DNA of 64,000 nucleotides from Lamellibrachia columna (Eukaryota; Annelida; Polychaeta; Sabellida; Siboglinidae). This document shows, one piece after another, positions 32,936 through 43,041 of this stretch (position 1 is the first letter of the stretch; each line of letters opens with the position of its first letter). The notes under the pieces were generated by a model. That model was not told the origin of the DNA and did no database searches. It saw only the letters and a list, made by a program, of their open reading frames with translations. A program made the translations under genes and the position numbers. The stretch is taken from positions 41,369,584-41,433,583 of the forward strand of contig OY759263.1 of assembly GCA_963662155.1 (NCBI GenBank), given 5' to 3'.

Positions 32936-33610
32936 ATGTATTATATACTGGCGATCCCTCTTTTATCCAGTTAGTGATTTCTTCCAAAAAACATAATATA
33001 TTTGTTGAACATGACCTCGCTTTTAGGAATCCATGTTGAGATGAATTTAATAATTTATGCCTAACAAGGAAGTCCACCATGTGGTCTTTAATTAACCTTT
33101 CTAATAATTTACAAATCATTTACGTTAAACTCACTGGTCTGGACTTATATCTTGAACCCTTTTTAAATAATATCTTCTATCTGACTTTTGTGCGTCCCTG
33201 TTTACGATTACGCTTACTGATTCTGTTTTGTTGCGCCTCTGAGCTCAGGTTCCTGAGGATATAGGCGCCATAGAAGTCAATTATTATTATTATTATTATT
33301 ATCCATTCAAAACAACTCCCTCTTTTAATGACAAGTTGAACACTCTTGCAAGTGATATGCTGATTTGTTCTACTGTTTCCATTAGTAGTTTTGGAGGAAT
33401 TCCATCCACTCCCGATGATTTATTATCCTTCATTGCCTTTATTTTCTTAGCTACCATGATTACCATGGGGACCAGTTGTTGTTGTGACAGTTGTTGCTTA
33501 GTACCAGCTGTTGTTTTAAATGTGATTCATATTTATGATAAACACTGGCTTTGAAACTCTTAATTAAACTTAATTTTGATCTTTGTGTGTTTTCCTTGAC
33601 ATCTTTCATA
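32936..33610 (-). mobile_element. CR1-like LINE fragment interrupted by a second LINE tail
   Basis: On the minus strand it matches the RT region of the intact CR1 (ICKLLERLIKDHMVDFL at about 33070-33119, ITNWIKEGS at about 32960). At 33185-33302 it is interrupted by a + strand LINE 3' end (gcgcctctgagctcaggttc ... ggcgccatagaagt) with a (TTA)n tail, identical in layout to the 3' end at 47748-47850. CR1 sequence resumes after the tail. Confidence 0.82.
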
Positions 33611-33649
33611 AATAATTTTTTTTTATATTTTCGTAAGCTGAAATAATTT

Positions 33650-33977
33650 ATTACAGTGGCCTATTTTAAGAACTTTTAAAAGCTTACATTTTAGTAACAT
33701 CATATGAAAGTGTACTTGTCCTACATGACATTTTACCCATCTTGTTGATATATTTAACAACACCTTCAAAAAGAAACCTTTATACACATGCATCTGCAAA
33801 TTATAGTAAACTATTGACAAATGCCTGACAAAAACTACAAAGAAGAGAAGATGAGTAGAAGAACTGATTGCAGAAGAATCGTTCTATCCATCATACAGGT
33901 AAAATAGTAATTGCGTTGGTCCTATGAAATAGCAAGTGTACGGTGACGTACCCTTTCAACACAACAAAGGTACTTAC
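33650..33977. repeat. Duplicated intron segment (pairs with 58640-58928)
   Basis: Runs such as ctattgacaaatgcctgaca and gaatcgttctat...catacaggtaaaatagtaatt recur at 58640-58928. The similarity continues through the EGF exon and on to about 34480 / 59440, so this is an 800-bp segmental duplication containing one EGF exon. Confidence 0.85.
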
Positions 33978-34091
33978 TTGTTTCACATCTATGTCCTTCA
34001 TAGTCACCAAAGCAGACGCACCCGTAGCCTTGCGAGGTATCGTAGCAACATCCTCCATTCTTGCACGGATGGCTCTCACACGCGCTGATAC
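33978..34091 (-). CDS. EGF-like exon
   Basis: Acceptor gtgccag right of 34091; donor gtaagt at 33972-33977. 114 bp, phase 1-1: GISACESHPCKNGGCCYDTS, then QGYGCVCFGDYEGHRCET. Six EGF cysteines plus an extra adjacent one (GCC, an odd Cys-Cys). The same Cys-Cys occurs in the paralogue at 58929-59042, so it is a feature of this subtype and may leave a free or intermolecular cysteine. Confidence 0.86.
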
Positions 34092-34390
34092 CTGGCACAA
34101 CCGTTGTTAAACATGTTACGTTCACAGCAGTGATATCAGCTGTAGATTAATGCACCTCTTTAATTGACTAGCATATCGTAATGTCGCAAAATGTCTGCAC
34201 AAGCTACTACAGCAATTCTGCTCATCACCATGGAACATTTTATTGTGCTGATAGAATGTTATCACATTATCCAACATTCAGCTGATAATTTATTTCACAC
34301 AGCACCTATACAACTAAACTGATGAGACAATTGTTCCTGGACGAAGGGGCCTAATTGCTATGAGTTTGTTACCAGTGACGGTGCAACAAA

Positions 34391-34490
34391 TTGTCTAATC
34401 AGTGTGGTCCATTCTTCCAATCCGATTGGCTCGAATATTTCGAGGAATTGCTTTCTTGCATCAATTTTCTCTCTCCCAGGAAGGTTCTGC
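34391..34490 (-). pseudogene. Truncated copy of the 3' part of the signal-peptide exon region
   Basis: The minus strand reads [20 protein letters not shown] then WTTL, corresponding by nucleotide alignment to 54480-54560 and 61540-61610 (gagaaaatggatg...). The signal-peptide half is missing, replaced by a pyrimidine-rich tract (34491-34585). Confidence 0.65.
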
Positions 34491-34585
34491 GCCTCCCTCC
34501 GTCCCTCCCTCCCCCCTCCCCGTCTTCCCCTCTCCCACCTCTCTCTCTCTCTCTCTCCCCCTCCCTCCCTCTCTCCCTGTCTCAC
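34491..34585. repeat. CT-rich low-complexity tract
   Basis: ccctccctccc and (ct)n runs directly abutting the exon-1-like fragment, the same arrangement as at 59465 and 60867. Confidence 0.9.
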
Positions 34586-34767
34586 GTCATTTATTTGGCC
34601 CGTTTCAATTCTCTACTACACCGGACTTGTGTTGGTTATTGCATAAATGAAGTTATGCAACTTACCAGGTGCATAACAAGTTAAATATATATATATATAT
34701 ACAGTATACTGTATATATCGTGTCGTTGTTGATTTGAAGCATTCTGTTTTATAAATCTCTCACTTAC

Positions 34768-34884
34768 TTGTATCGCAGTGTTGGCCTGTGAACAATCCCT
34801 TGCAGTAACATGTGTATCCCCCGTACCACTGGACTTCACATGTTCCTCCATTCCAACAAGGGTTGCTTGCGCATATATCCAAAA
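34768..34884 (-). CDS. EGF-like exon
   Basis: Acceptor attgacag right of 34884; donor gtaagt at 34762-34767. 117 bp, phase 1-1: LDICASNPCWNGGTCEVQWY, then GGYTCYCKGLFTGQHCDT. Six cysteines in EGF order; LDIC and NGGTC are classic. It sits between the 54.0-kb and 34.0-kb EGF exons in transcription order. Confidence 0.88.
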
Positions 34885-34970
34885 CTGTCAATAAAGATAT
34901 CCCATTGCAAAATTATATAGTTTAATAAATAAAACATGTGAACATTTTGAGAACAGTACTTAACAATAAC

Positions 34971-35117
34971 ATACACTGTCCTTCCCTTTGTATTTGCCAG
35001 AAGTGTGTGTGTATATATATATATATATATTTCAATATATATATATATATATATCAGGCCATTTATATATACACACTTCTGGCAAATACAAAGGGAAGGA
35101 CAGTGTATATTATACAT
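34971..35117. repeat. Inverted repeat, about 45-bp arms around TA tract
   Basis: tacactgtccttccctttgt at 34974 onward (continuing atttgccagaagtgtgtgt) is reverse-complemented at 35067-35111. The spacer is (TA)n. MITE-like hairpin; no target duplication resolved. Confidence 0.85.
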
Positions 35118-36294
35118 ACATACATACATGTATGTATATGTATCACTGTGGCGTTTTTGCTATTCCAGGAAGTTTCTGTCAATAACTAGATATTATAAAT
35201 GGCTTGACTGAGGGGAGACAAACGAAAGGACTGCGGGCATTGCCCCCCCTGACTTTGTATGCATTTTGGGGCATACATTTGTTAATGTCTCTCAGCTGTC
35301 TATGCAGAGATAGCTGCATCCTTCATCATATGACAGACATTGGAACATTATGGTGCAGCGACATTCATTGGAAAAGAGAGCAAATAAAAAAAAACATGCA
35401 TGGAACTGTTCATATAAAAAATACACAAATAAATCTGAACAGGTAAAGAACACCCCACCGTTACTTTGATGTGTTTTTGCTTATTGAACACGTGTATCAG
35501 TTTCAACCAGTTTAATTGTAGCAATATTAGAGACATGTAATCCGTTGAACATCATTTTGTAACATGCTATAATAGTAGGCCTACACATTTTAAGCTTACC
35601 AGGGAAAAAAAAAATATGCAAATCTACGACTTTGAAATCATGTTTTTAATATTTCATCAAATACTTCGACTTTCAAAAAACACATGTACAAATTCTGCAA
35701 ACTTTGTTTTTACAGGTTGACCAAGTGGAACTGTTCCTTCTGGCCTGGTGTAAATATTGTTATCGTAAAAGTCGCTACCAAGTTATCCCCTGCAGGATGG
35801 ATATTTTTGTTAGCACAAATAACAAAAAAACCGTTGTAATTTTTCTTTCCAGATCACTTTTGCATTGTTTTCAATATACATAATATTTATGGGCCTAAAT
35901 TCCTCAACCTGCACTTTTGGGATAAAAAAAAAACCACTTGGTTTGTAAAATCATTGTTTCTATTAAACTTGATACCCTGTGGGATTTCTGTTTACAATGG
36001 GAACGTTGAAACGCATTGTTACATCCATTATAATAGACATTTATATAGCACTGTTATTTTGTGTATTAAAGAAGTAGTTTTAATATCCATATATATTTTT
36101 CAACTAAATATTAATTTCTGTTTTACACTTGTGCGATGATTTCAATCCAAAGTAGATGCATAATTTAATGTGAGAAGTAAAATACTGCTTGGGATAACTA
36201 TCTTTATTTCTCTGCACCTTCAGTAATAAACAACACTGCAGTAGGTCATTGCTTTCTGGTGATAATTAGATGCTTGGTAGCTATGAATGTAGTT
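35118..36294. other. Intron, nothing recognised
   Basis: AT-rich with no exon-like block or transposon terminus that I can support. Confidence 0.5.
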
Positions 36295-36700
36295 TTGAGT
36301 GCCAAATAATAGTACCATGCAGAATAACAGGTAAGGGTGGCAAATTGGTCAAATGTAGTACACGTGTAATAGTATAGTACCGAATAACAGAATAGGGTGG
36401 CAACTAGTTCAAAACAAATAATAGTATGGTTTGAAAAAGTCACTAGTATATTTGTCTTTTTTAGCACTGAAGATATCTTTTGCAATTTTTACTCGACATT
36501 AAGCCAAAGCATCCATAGAAACTACACAGATCACCATGTATTTAGTTTTTTTTCTGCCGACTATGCATACACTTTGTGCGTATTCGTGTCGCTGCAGATA
36601 TAGTAACCGCATTTTATATCTGAGAACAACCAGGGAATTTTCAGTTTTTATAGACATTAAAGTTTTACTGAATTGAATACCCAAGGCCAAGCCCGTTTTA
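36295..36700. mobile_element. Partial copy of the GAGTGCCAAATAA TA-target element
   Basis: Starts TTGAGTGCCAAATAATAGTA, the terminus of the element at 46348-47164, and continues with sequence that is the reverse complement of about 46780-47164 (for example gcagatatagtaaccgc). The other terminus is missing. Confidence 0.75.
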
Positions 36701-36741
36701 GGTGAAACCACTGCCAGCCGGTTGTGACCAGAGCCCTTGTC

Positions 36742-36743
<2 letters not shown>

Positions 36744-36780
<37 letters not shown>

Positions 36781-36895
36781 GGTTGGCTGAATTACTTTAA
36801 GTTTGTTATATATAATATATATACATACATACATACATACATACATACATACATACATACTACATACTACATACATACATACATACATACATACA

Positions 36896-36927
<32 letters not shown>

Positions 36928-36930
36928 CAT
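36744..36930. repeat. (TA)n and (CATA)n microsatellites
   Basis: TA tract at 36744-36776 and about 100 bp of tetranucleotide catacata at 36822-36930. They separate two copies of the hAT terminus (36777 and 36935). Confidence 0.92.
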
Positions 36931-37563
36931 ACACAGGGGTGACTGAATTACTTTGAGTTTGTACTTGAGTAAAAGTAATTCACCTAAAAACTACTTGAGT
37001 AAAAGTAGAAGTACTTTGTAAAAAAGTACTTGAATAAAAATTAAAACTACATATCAAAAGTACACGAAGTAAAGTAGAAGTAAAAGTACAACACTTAGAA
37101 ATAACAACAAAATCATGAGTAATATTATATAAATTACACAGCTTGCATTTGGCAACTGTTTTGCAACCACTCTGCCTATAAAAAAGTGTTCCCAGCCATC
37201 CTTAGCTGGTCAATCGGTCTGCCACCCTTGAACATGGTGCTCACTTGGTCTTGGATGTTTGGAAAATTACATTATCATTAATGAGAGCTCACAACATTAA
37301 ATAATGTCAGTTAAATACAGAACTAAATTAATAATGAGGCACAAATCCACAATTTTTCTTTTTATCGACCTGTTCCACGGCACTGGGGTATGGGAGGGGC
37401 CAGATTGTAGAACAGGATATATACCCGCAAGTGTGATTGTATCTGAGTTGCTAGAGGGTCGGTCCAGTACTAGTAGTACTAGTAGTAGCCTCTCCGGCTC
37501 CGGGGGAAACTGATCAGAGGTAATACCACTGCCCACGGCACAGTAAAATTAACAAAGACATTT
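36777..37563. mobile_element. Second hAT copy, left segment (interrupted element)
   Basis: cagggttggctgaattactt at 36779 and again aggggtgactgaattacttt at 36936 are the left terminus of the element at 4969-6387. Downstream blocks (acttgagtaaaagta, tttttatcgacctgttccac, taaaattaacaaagacattt) follow in the same order until the CR1 element begins at 37564. The element resumes at 43008 and again at 45316. Confidence 0.85.
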
Positions 37564-37650
37564 TTAACAAGATTTGCCATCCAAGCCAAAGGCCTAGATG
37601 GCAAGTGGACAAGGAAGCCATTGGCTTATCGAGAGTCCAACAATGTTCAC

Positions 37651-40542
37651 CTACTTATAACCCGCCCTCCTGATATATGTGTCAACCTTGTTTTTAAACA
37701 TATTCACGCTGCTAGCAGTTACACAATCTGTAGACAGTTTGTTCCATTCATTTATTGTCCTCTGTGAGAACGAGTGCTTCCTGATGTCCAATCTACATTG
37801 ATCCTTTACTAATTTTACCTCATGTCCTCTAGTTCTGCTATCCTTCTTGAGTGAGAAAAACATATTTCTATCAATATTTTCATACCCATTCAATATCTTA
37901 AAAACTTCAATCTGATCTCCTCTTAACCTCCTTGTCTCTAGAGTTGTTAAACCACATTCTTTCAGGCGTTCTTCATAACTAAGGTCTCTAAGTTCTGGAA
38001 TCATTTTAGTTGCTCTCCTTTGTATGCGTTCAAGCGTATCTATATCCTTCTTACGATATGGTCTCCATGCTTGTATACAGTATTCTAAATGAGGTCTAAC
38101 TATTGCTTTATAAAGAGGTATAATTAACTTTTTTCCCTTGTATGTTATGTTTCTTCTAATCAATCCAAGAATTTGATTACCCTTTGAAGCTGCAATACCA
38201 CACTGCTGTGAAACTTTCATATCAGCGCTTATTGTAACTCCTAAGTCCTTTTCTTTTACAGTAGTACCAAGAACAGTAGCTCCCATTTTATAGTTTACAT
38301 TCAAGTTCCCATGTCCTGTATGTAGGCATTTACATTTCCCAAAATTGAACAGCATCTGCCATTTCTCAGACCATTTCACTAATCTGTCTAGATCGTTTTG
38401 TAAATGTTGTTTATCACAATCAGTATTAACCTTTCTAAACAGTTTTGTGTCGTCCGCAAATTTCAGTACGTTACTTGTTATACTCTCGTCCAAGTCATTG
38501 ATATAAATTAAGAATAATATAGGTCCTAATACTGATCCTTGAGGTACCCCACTCAAAACCGATTTCCAATTTGAAACTTCGCCATCTACTACAACTCGTT
38601 GTCTTCTGTCAGTCAGCCATTGTTCTATCCAGTCAGTTATGCTATCCCCGATACCATGGGCTTTTAATTTAAGTAGCAATCTTTGATGTGGCACTTTGTC
38701 AAAAGCTTTCTGAAAATCTAAGTAGATAATATCTACTGGCGATCCCACGTCTATCCACTTAGTGATTTCTTCAAAAAAACATAACATATTTGTTAAGCAT
38801 GACCTCGCTTTAAGGAATCCATGTTGAGATGAATTTAATAATTTATGCTTAACGAGGAAGTCCACCATATGGTCTTTAATTAACCTTTCTAATAATTTAC
38901 AAATCACTGACGTTAAACTCACTGGTCTGTAATTCTCTGACTTATTTCTCGAACCCTTTTTAAATAATGGTATGATGTTTGCTTCTTTCCATTCAAACGG
39001 AACAACTCCCTCTTTTAATGACAAGTTGAATACTCTTGCAAGTGGTATACTGATTTGATCTACTGTTTCCATTAGTAATTTTGGAGGAATCCCATCCACT
39101 CCCGGTGATTTGTTATCCTTCATTGCCTTTATTTTCCTAGCTACCAATTCTGGAGTTACAACTAACAGTCCTAAATAGTCAGATTTAGCCCCCTGAAATT
39201 TAGCATCAGCAACTGGTAATGAACTAATATCTTCTTTTGTAAACACTGAACTGAAGTAACCATTTAGGTCTTCCGCCATTAAAAACCCCTGTGATATTAT
39301 ATTTCCAGCACTGTCTTCTAGAGGTCCAACCTTGTCTTGTACGTTTTGTTTACTCCTGACATATGCATAAAAACTCTTGCTGTCAGTTTTTATGTTACAT
39401 GCCAGTTTTTGCTCATAGCTTCTTTTAGATTTACTGATTTCAGTTGTAGCTGCATTAAGTGCCTCTTTGTATTTTGCATAGTCTTCTTCCTTTCTGGTAC
39501 GCCTATAAACCCTCCACATAGTTTGTTTTAGCATTATTTTTCTAATTGCCTCTTTTGACAAGTGTTTCTTTCTACACCGTTTTCCTTGTTTTCGGAAGGG
39601 AACAAATTTATCAATGATACTCTCAATTTCATATTTTAGAATATTCCAACATTCAATTGCAGTCTTATTCATCAGCATGTTATTCCAATCTAGCTGTGCT
39701 AAGTATTTTCTCATATCTTTGTAGTTACCTTTGTGGAAGTTTCTCTTGTACGTTTTCTTATTTTTACATTCTGATTTTACATTGATGTCAAAATGTATTT
39801 GATTATGGTCACTATTACCCAATGGTTCAAATATTTTTACATTGTCCACTAATTCTTTTTGTGATGACAAAACTATATCTAATACATTTTCTCCCCTGGT
39901 TGGTTCTAGTACGTGCTGAGTAAGAAAGCTATCCTGGATTAAACATAGAAATTGTTGATCCTCAATCCCTGTGCTCTCTAGAGAATTCCATTGTATGTGT
40001 CCATGGTTAAAATCTCCCATTATGATACATTCCCCTTTACTAACTTCCTTTATAGCGTTTTTTATTTTTGTGTTGTCCTCTTCGTTTATGTTTGGACTTC
40101 GGTAAACTAATCCAATAGTTAATTTTGAATTTCCTGAAACAATTTTGCACCAAACAGCTTCATCGCAATCTGCTTCCCTTTCTAGTTTTATTTCATAAGC
40201 CTGAATAGATTCTTTAACATATAAAATAACTCCCCCGCCCCTTCTTCCTATTCGATCTTTCCTAAACATTACGTATCCTGTCAGTCCTAATTCAGCATCT
40301 GTTATATCTATGTTGGCCCATGATTCAGTTATACCAATTTTGTGAGGGTCAATATCTTCTACCATAATGTTTAATTCGTTTTTCTTATTTACTATGCTCC
40401 TTGCATTTAAACATACGCATCTATAACCTTTTTCAGAGATGTTTTTCGGATGATTTGATATTGGTTTATCTGTGCTAGTGGCCTCTTGTTCTGCTTGAGA
40501 CACCTCTAGGTAACCCCCCTGCACTTCTAGTTTAAAGAATGT
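37651..40542 (-). CDS. CR1 ORF2: APE endonuclease and reverse transcriptase
   Basis: Open frame of about 960 codons with no in-frame ATG before the endonuclease domain: the frame opens after a TAA at 40543-40545 and the first candidate non-ATG start is a GTG at 40522-40524. Domains: endonuclease from about residue 34 of the GTG-start version (CLNARSIVNKK, TESW, IMGDFNHGHIQW, SDHN near residue 245); reverse transcriptase about 470-740 (SPGVDGIPPKLL, YRPVSLTSVICKLLERLI, LDFQKAFDKVPH, GVPQGSVLGPILF, FADD at about 689); then a CR1-type C-terminal region. The frame is -1 relative to ORF1 and overlaps its end across a TTTAAAC site, so expression as an ORF1-ORF2 fusion by frameshifting is likely (inference). 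Confidence 0.9.
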   Translation of the reverse strand, partial: TFFKLEVQGGYLEVSQAEQEATSTDKPISNHPKNISEKGYRCVCLNARSIVNKKNELNIMVEDIDPHKIGITESWANIDITDAELGLTGYVMFRKDRIGRRGGGVILYVKESIQAYEIKLEREADCDEAVWCKIVSGNSKLTIGLVYRSPNINEEDNTKIKNAIKEVSKGECIIMGDFNHGHIQWNSLESTGIEDQQFLCLIQDSFLTQHVLEPTRGENVLDIVLSSQKELVDNVKIFEPLGNSDHNQIHFDINVKSECKNKKTYKRNFHKGNYKDMRKYLAQLDWNNMLMNKTAIECWNILKYEIESIIDKFVPFRKQGKRCRKKHLSKEAIRKIMLKQTMWRVYRRTRKEEDYAKYKEALNAATTEISKSKRSYEQKLACNIKTDSKSFYAYVRSKQNVQDKVGPLEDSAGNIISQGFLMAEDLNGYFSSVFTKEDISSLPVADAKFQGAKSDYLGLLVVTPELVARKIKAMKDNKSPGVDGIPPKLLMETVDQISIPLARVFNLSLKEGVVPFEWKEANIIPLFKKGSRNKSENYRPVSLTSVICKLLERLIKDHMVDFLVKHKLLNSSQHGFLKARSCLTNMLCFFEEITKWIDVGSPVDIIYLDFQKAFDKVPHQRLLLKLKAHGIGDSITDWIEQWLTDRRQRVVVDGEVSNWKSVLSGVPQGSVLGPILFLIYINDLDESITSNVLKFADDTKLFRKVNTDCDKQHLQNDLDRLVKWSEKWQMLFNFGKCKCLHTGHGNLNVNYKMGATVLGTTVKEKDLGVTISADMKVSQQCGIAASKGNQILGLIRRNITYKGKKLIIPLYKAIVRPHLEYCIQAWRPYRKKDIDTLERIQRRATKMIPELRDLSYEERLKECGLTTLETRRLRGDQIEVFKILNGYENIDRNMFFSLKKDSRTRGHEVKLVKDQCRLDIRKHSFSQRTINEWNKLSTDCVTASSVNMFKNKVDTYIRRAGYK

Positions 40543-41849
40543 TTACTTCCAAAAATATTTGTCATTGTACCCAAGTCGCTATCTACTGCTGCTGAAAGTT
40601 TGTCCGCGAATACTGCCGCCCCCTTTCCACTTAAATGAAGCCCATCCTTCATGTACATATCAGCCCTCCCAACAAAACTTCCCCATAAATCCACAAATCC
40701 AACTTCCTCTTCCCTACACAGCCTCTGGACTAACATGTTAATTGCCATCCCCCGACAATTTCGATATTTATGACCCCTCCTGCCCATTACAGGTAAAATC
40801 CCTGACAGTATTACCTGCTCAACCCGCGTCTGTTTTAGTGTTCTGACCAACTGCCTATATTTCCTAACTATGGCAGTTGTACCCTCCCTCTCTACGTTAT
40901 TTGTCCCTACATGTACTAAAACAGATCCACCCTTACCCGAGCCTACGATGTTTTTTACCCTCTCAGTTATCGCCTCTATTTTGGCTCCAGGCAAGCAGAC
41001 CACCACATCGTCTCCCTTGTTTAAGACTCTGTCGGTCTTCCTAACTATCGAATCCCCCACAAACACCCTCGCTCTCTTCCTCACCCCCTCTATCACTGCT
41101 GCTGAATAACTCTTCCTTTCGATCCCCTCCATCACATTCTGTCCTGACCCCTTCCCTTCCGTCTCCCCCACTCCCTTCTCCTTCCCTCCTGTCTCCCCTA
41201 CTCCCCTCTCCTTCACTCCGGTTGTTTTCCCTCCCGTCTCCCCCACTCCCTTCTCCTTCCCTCCTGTATCCGCCACTCCCCTCTCCTTCACTCCGGTTGT
41301 CTTCCCTCCCGTCTCCCCCACTCCCTTCTCCTTCCCTCCTGTCTCCGCTACTCCCCTCTCCTTCACCCCGGTTGTCTTCCCTCCCGTCTCCCCCACTCCC
41401 TTCTCCTTCCCTCCTGTCTCCCCTACTCCCCTCTCCTTCACCCCGGTTGTCTTCCCTCCCGTTCCTTTCCTTCCCGTCTCCTTACGTCCTGTCTCCCTAT
41501 GACCTGTCACCTTCCCTCCTCTCAGCTTCCTCCCAGGCTGAGGTGAGCTCTCCCTAGCATCTCTTGTGTCTTTCCCCACTTTATCGTCTACTGTTCCCTC
41601 ACCGGAACTACTGGCACAACTCCCCTGTTCCCTTCCCACCATTGCCACAACGAGCAGCCTCAGCTCTTCCAACTCCACCTCTAGTTCCTTCATCCTTGCG
41701 CATCCCCTACACTCAAAACTAAAACTATCTGCCTGGACCTCAGCCCAGGACTTCTCGCACCCAGACTTGACGAAATCTACCCAGTTACTACAACTGCCAC
41801 AAATTAAGTGCCTTGTGGCCTTTAACTGCCGTTTGCACGGCGCCATCAT
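40527..41849 (-). CDS. CR1 ORF1: zinc-binding N-terminus, repeats, SGNH/GDSL esterase
   Basis: 440 codons, ATG at 41849 (MMAPCKRQLK). The N-terminus has CGSCSNWV...C...CRGC, a probable zinc-binding motif, then an acidic coiled-coil-like MKELEVELEELR. Residues about 133-235 are four 25-residue repeats (GGKTTGVKERGVGET + GGKEKGVGET). The C-terminal domain is an SGNH hydrolase: GDSIVRK at about 265 (block I Ser), HVGTNN at about 313 (block III Asn), DGLHLSGKG at about 402 (Asp-x-x-His). All catalytic residues are present. An esterase in ORF1 is characteristic of many CR1-clade elements; its substrate in retrotransposition is not settled. It ends TTA AAC TAG. Confidence 0.9.
   Translation of the reverse strand: MMAPCKRQLKATRHLICGSCSNWVDFVKSGCEKSWAEVQADSFSFECRGCARMKELEVELEELRLLVVAMVGREQGSCASSSGEGTVDDKVGKDTRDARESSPQPGRKLRGGKVTGHRETGRKETGRKGTGGKTTGVKERGVGETGGKEKGVGETGGKTTGVKERGVAETGGKEKGVGETGGKTTGVKERGVADTGGKEKGVGETGGKTTGVKERGVGETGGKEKGVGETEGKGSGQNVMEGIERKSYSAAVIEGVRKRARVFVGDSIVRKTDRVLNKGDDVVVCLPGAKIEAITERVKNIVGSGKGGSVLVHVGTNNVEREGTTAIVRKYRQLVRTLKQTRVEQVILSGILPVMGRRGHKYRNCRGMAINMLVQRLCREEEVGFVDLWGSFVGRADMYMKDGLHLSGKGAAVFADKLSAAVDSDLGTMTNIFGSKHSLN
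40530..40536 (-). promoter_or_regulatory. Candidate -1 programmed ribosomal frameshift site (TTTAAAC)
   Basis: ORF1 reads TCT TTA AAC TAG. The heptamer T TTA AAC is in the exact phase (X XXY YYZ) for -1 slippage, and the shifted reading TTT AAA CTA GAA GTG CAG is the ORF2 frame. It is placed directly against the ORF1 stop. This heptamer is among the most efficient known -1 slippery sequences. I did not identify a certain downstream pseudoknot. Confidence 0.7.
41141..41455 (-). repeat. 75-bp coding minisatellite inside CR1 ORF1
   Basis: Four in-frame copies encoding 25-residue Gly/Lys/Glu/Thr-rich units. On the + strand it is C/T-rich. The decayed ORF1 at 55085-55940 has a comparable C/T-rich stretch at the same place. 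Confidence 0.88.
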
Positions 41850-41870
41850 ACAATTTAGTTTTAATTAGTT

Positions 41871-43007
41871 TGCTACGTTAGCCTTGAATAAGGCTGTTTT
41901 TGTGATCAAAAGAACACTTTAGGCTAAAAATCCTGCCACCTAGCGAATACGGAGAACACTGTGTAACAAAACAACGAAGTCAGTGTGTACTAATTTACGC
42001 TAAAATCCTGCTGTTAATTCCTTTTTACCGAAAACGTTGACTACCACTATGTCAGATATTACCTTATGTATGTAATTTAAGTAAATAAATCACTTTATCT
42101 TATATATATATATATTAGCTAATGTAAACGATAGTTCGATGCACGGGTTGAATGACCTGTAAACAAACTCCCTTTTATCACTCGTTGAGTTTGAATCCGG
42201 GAAAAAAAATACTACCTCTGTTAATTAACTGTCTGCCGTAATCGACCGACTCACTGGCCCATACGTTTTTTAGTTTTGATTGATTTTTAGGGGTCTTTCA
42301 TGTATTTTTTCAAAACTTCACTCGATAACTACCCAGCCTAAAAAACTTGGGTAGGCTTACTATTAATATCATGAATAAGGTAGAAACAAACGTTTAGAAA
42401 GTTCAAGTAAATGTATGAAGTAATGATAATTTTTTTTAGCAGAATCAACAACCCACAAAATTAACTTAAATTCATAAAATAGAAGGTGCTAAATAATACA
42501 ATACACCAAAAAGAATTATTTTAGTATGATCATGGTGGGCCACGGTCATTTAAACGATGACAAACAGGGGATTGTCGCTATGAAATTCAACCCGATCAAC
42601 CATTTGTCGGTTTGACATGAAATTTTGCTAACTCTAGAAAACAATGTGCTAATAGTTTAATTTGCCTCAGATTTGGCACACACATAGACAAGTATATGGA
42701 AATACAAATTATAAAGGTTTGAAAGAAAAATTTAGTTACCTTCAGGTAAATGGTCGATGACTTTGACAGTCAAAAACTTTGACGTAAATATTTTTTTACT
42801 TCTACAAATCGGATTGGAAAATTTCGAAAACGACGCGTCAGCGGAACATGTTACCTACATCATCACAATGAGTGTTCTCCGGGAGCTCCTAAAATACGCC
42901 AGCCAAACGCGCAGCAAAAACACGGTCACCGGGCGAACGAACGAGCACGGAGATCGACGTCGCGGCCAAAGCGATTAGCGCGTATGTAGGCCGATTGTCG
43001 CGTACCT
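41871..43007. other. Unassigned sequence between CR1 5' end and resumed hAT
   Basis: Part may be CR1 5' UTR. The rest has no recognised feature apart from a short TA tract at 42101-42114. It presumably belongs to the CR1 or to another insertion, because hAT sequence lies on both sides. Confidence 0.4.
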
Positions 43008-43041
43008 ATCTTATGTCTTTCCAGACATGTCTTATCAGCTC
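43008..43041. mobile_element. Second hAT copy, middle segment
   Basis: tgtctttccagacatgtcttatcagctc matches 5455-5483 of the uninterrupted copy. Confidence 0.75.

Larger units (their letters stand above)
37564..41870 (-). mobile_element. CR1-like non-LTR retrotransposon with both ORFs open
   Basis: About 4.3 kb: a short 5' leader (right end; its exact start is not resolved), ORF1 (41849-40527), ORF2 (to 37651) and a 3' UTR ending in ttaacaagattt. Both ORFs are uninterrupted. The family is assigned from the APE-type endonuclease, the RT type, the esterase in ORF1 (known for CR1-group elements) and the short 3' terminal repeat. It is inserted in a hAT copy. With the near-identical 3' end at base 1 it suggests recent activity. 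Confidence 0.9.

Noticed and set aside
42757..42978. 73-codon frame near the CR1 5' flank
   Set aside because: No recognisable domain and no splice or regulatory context.
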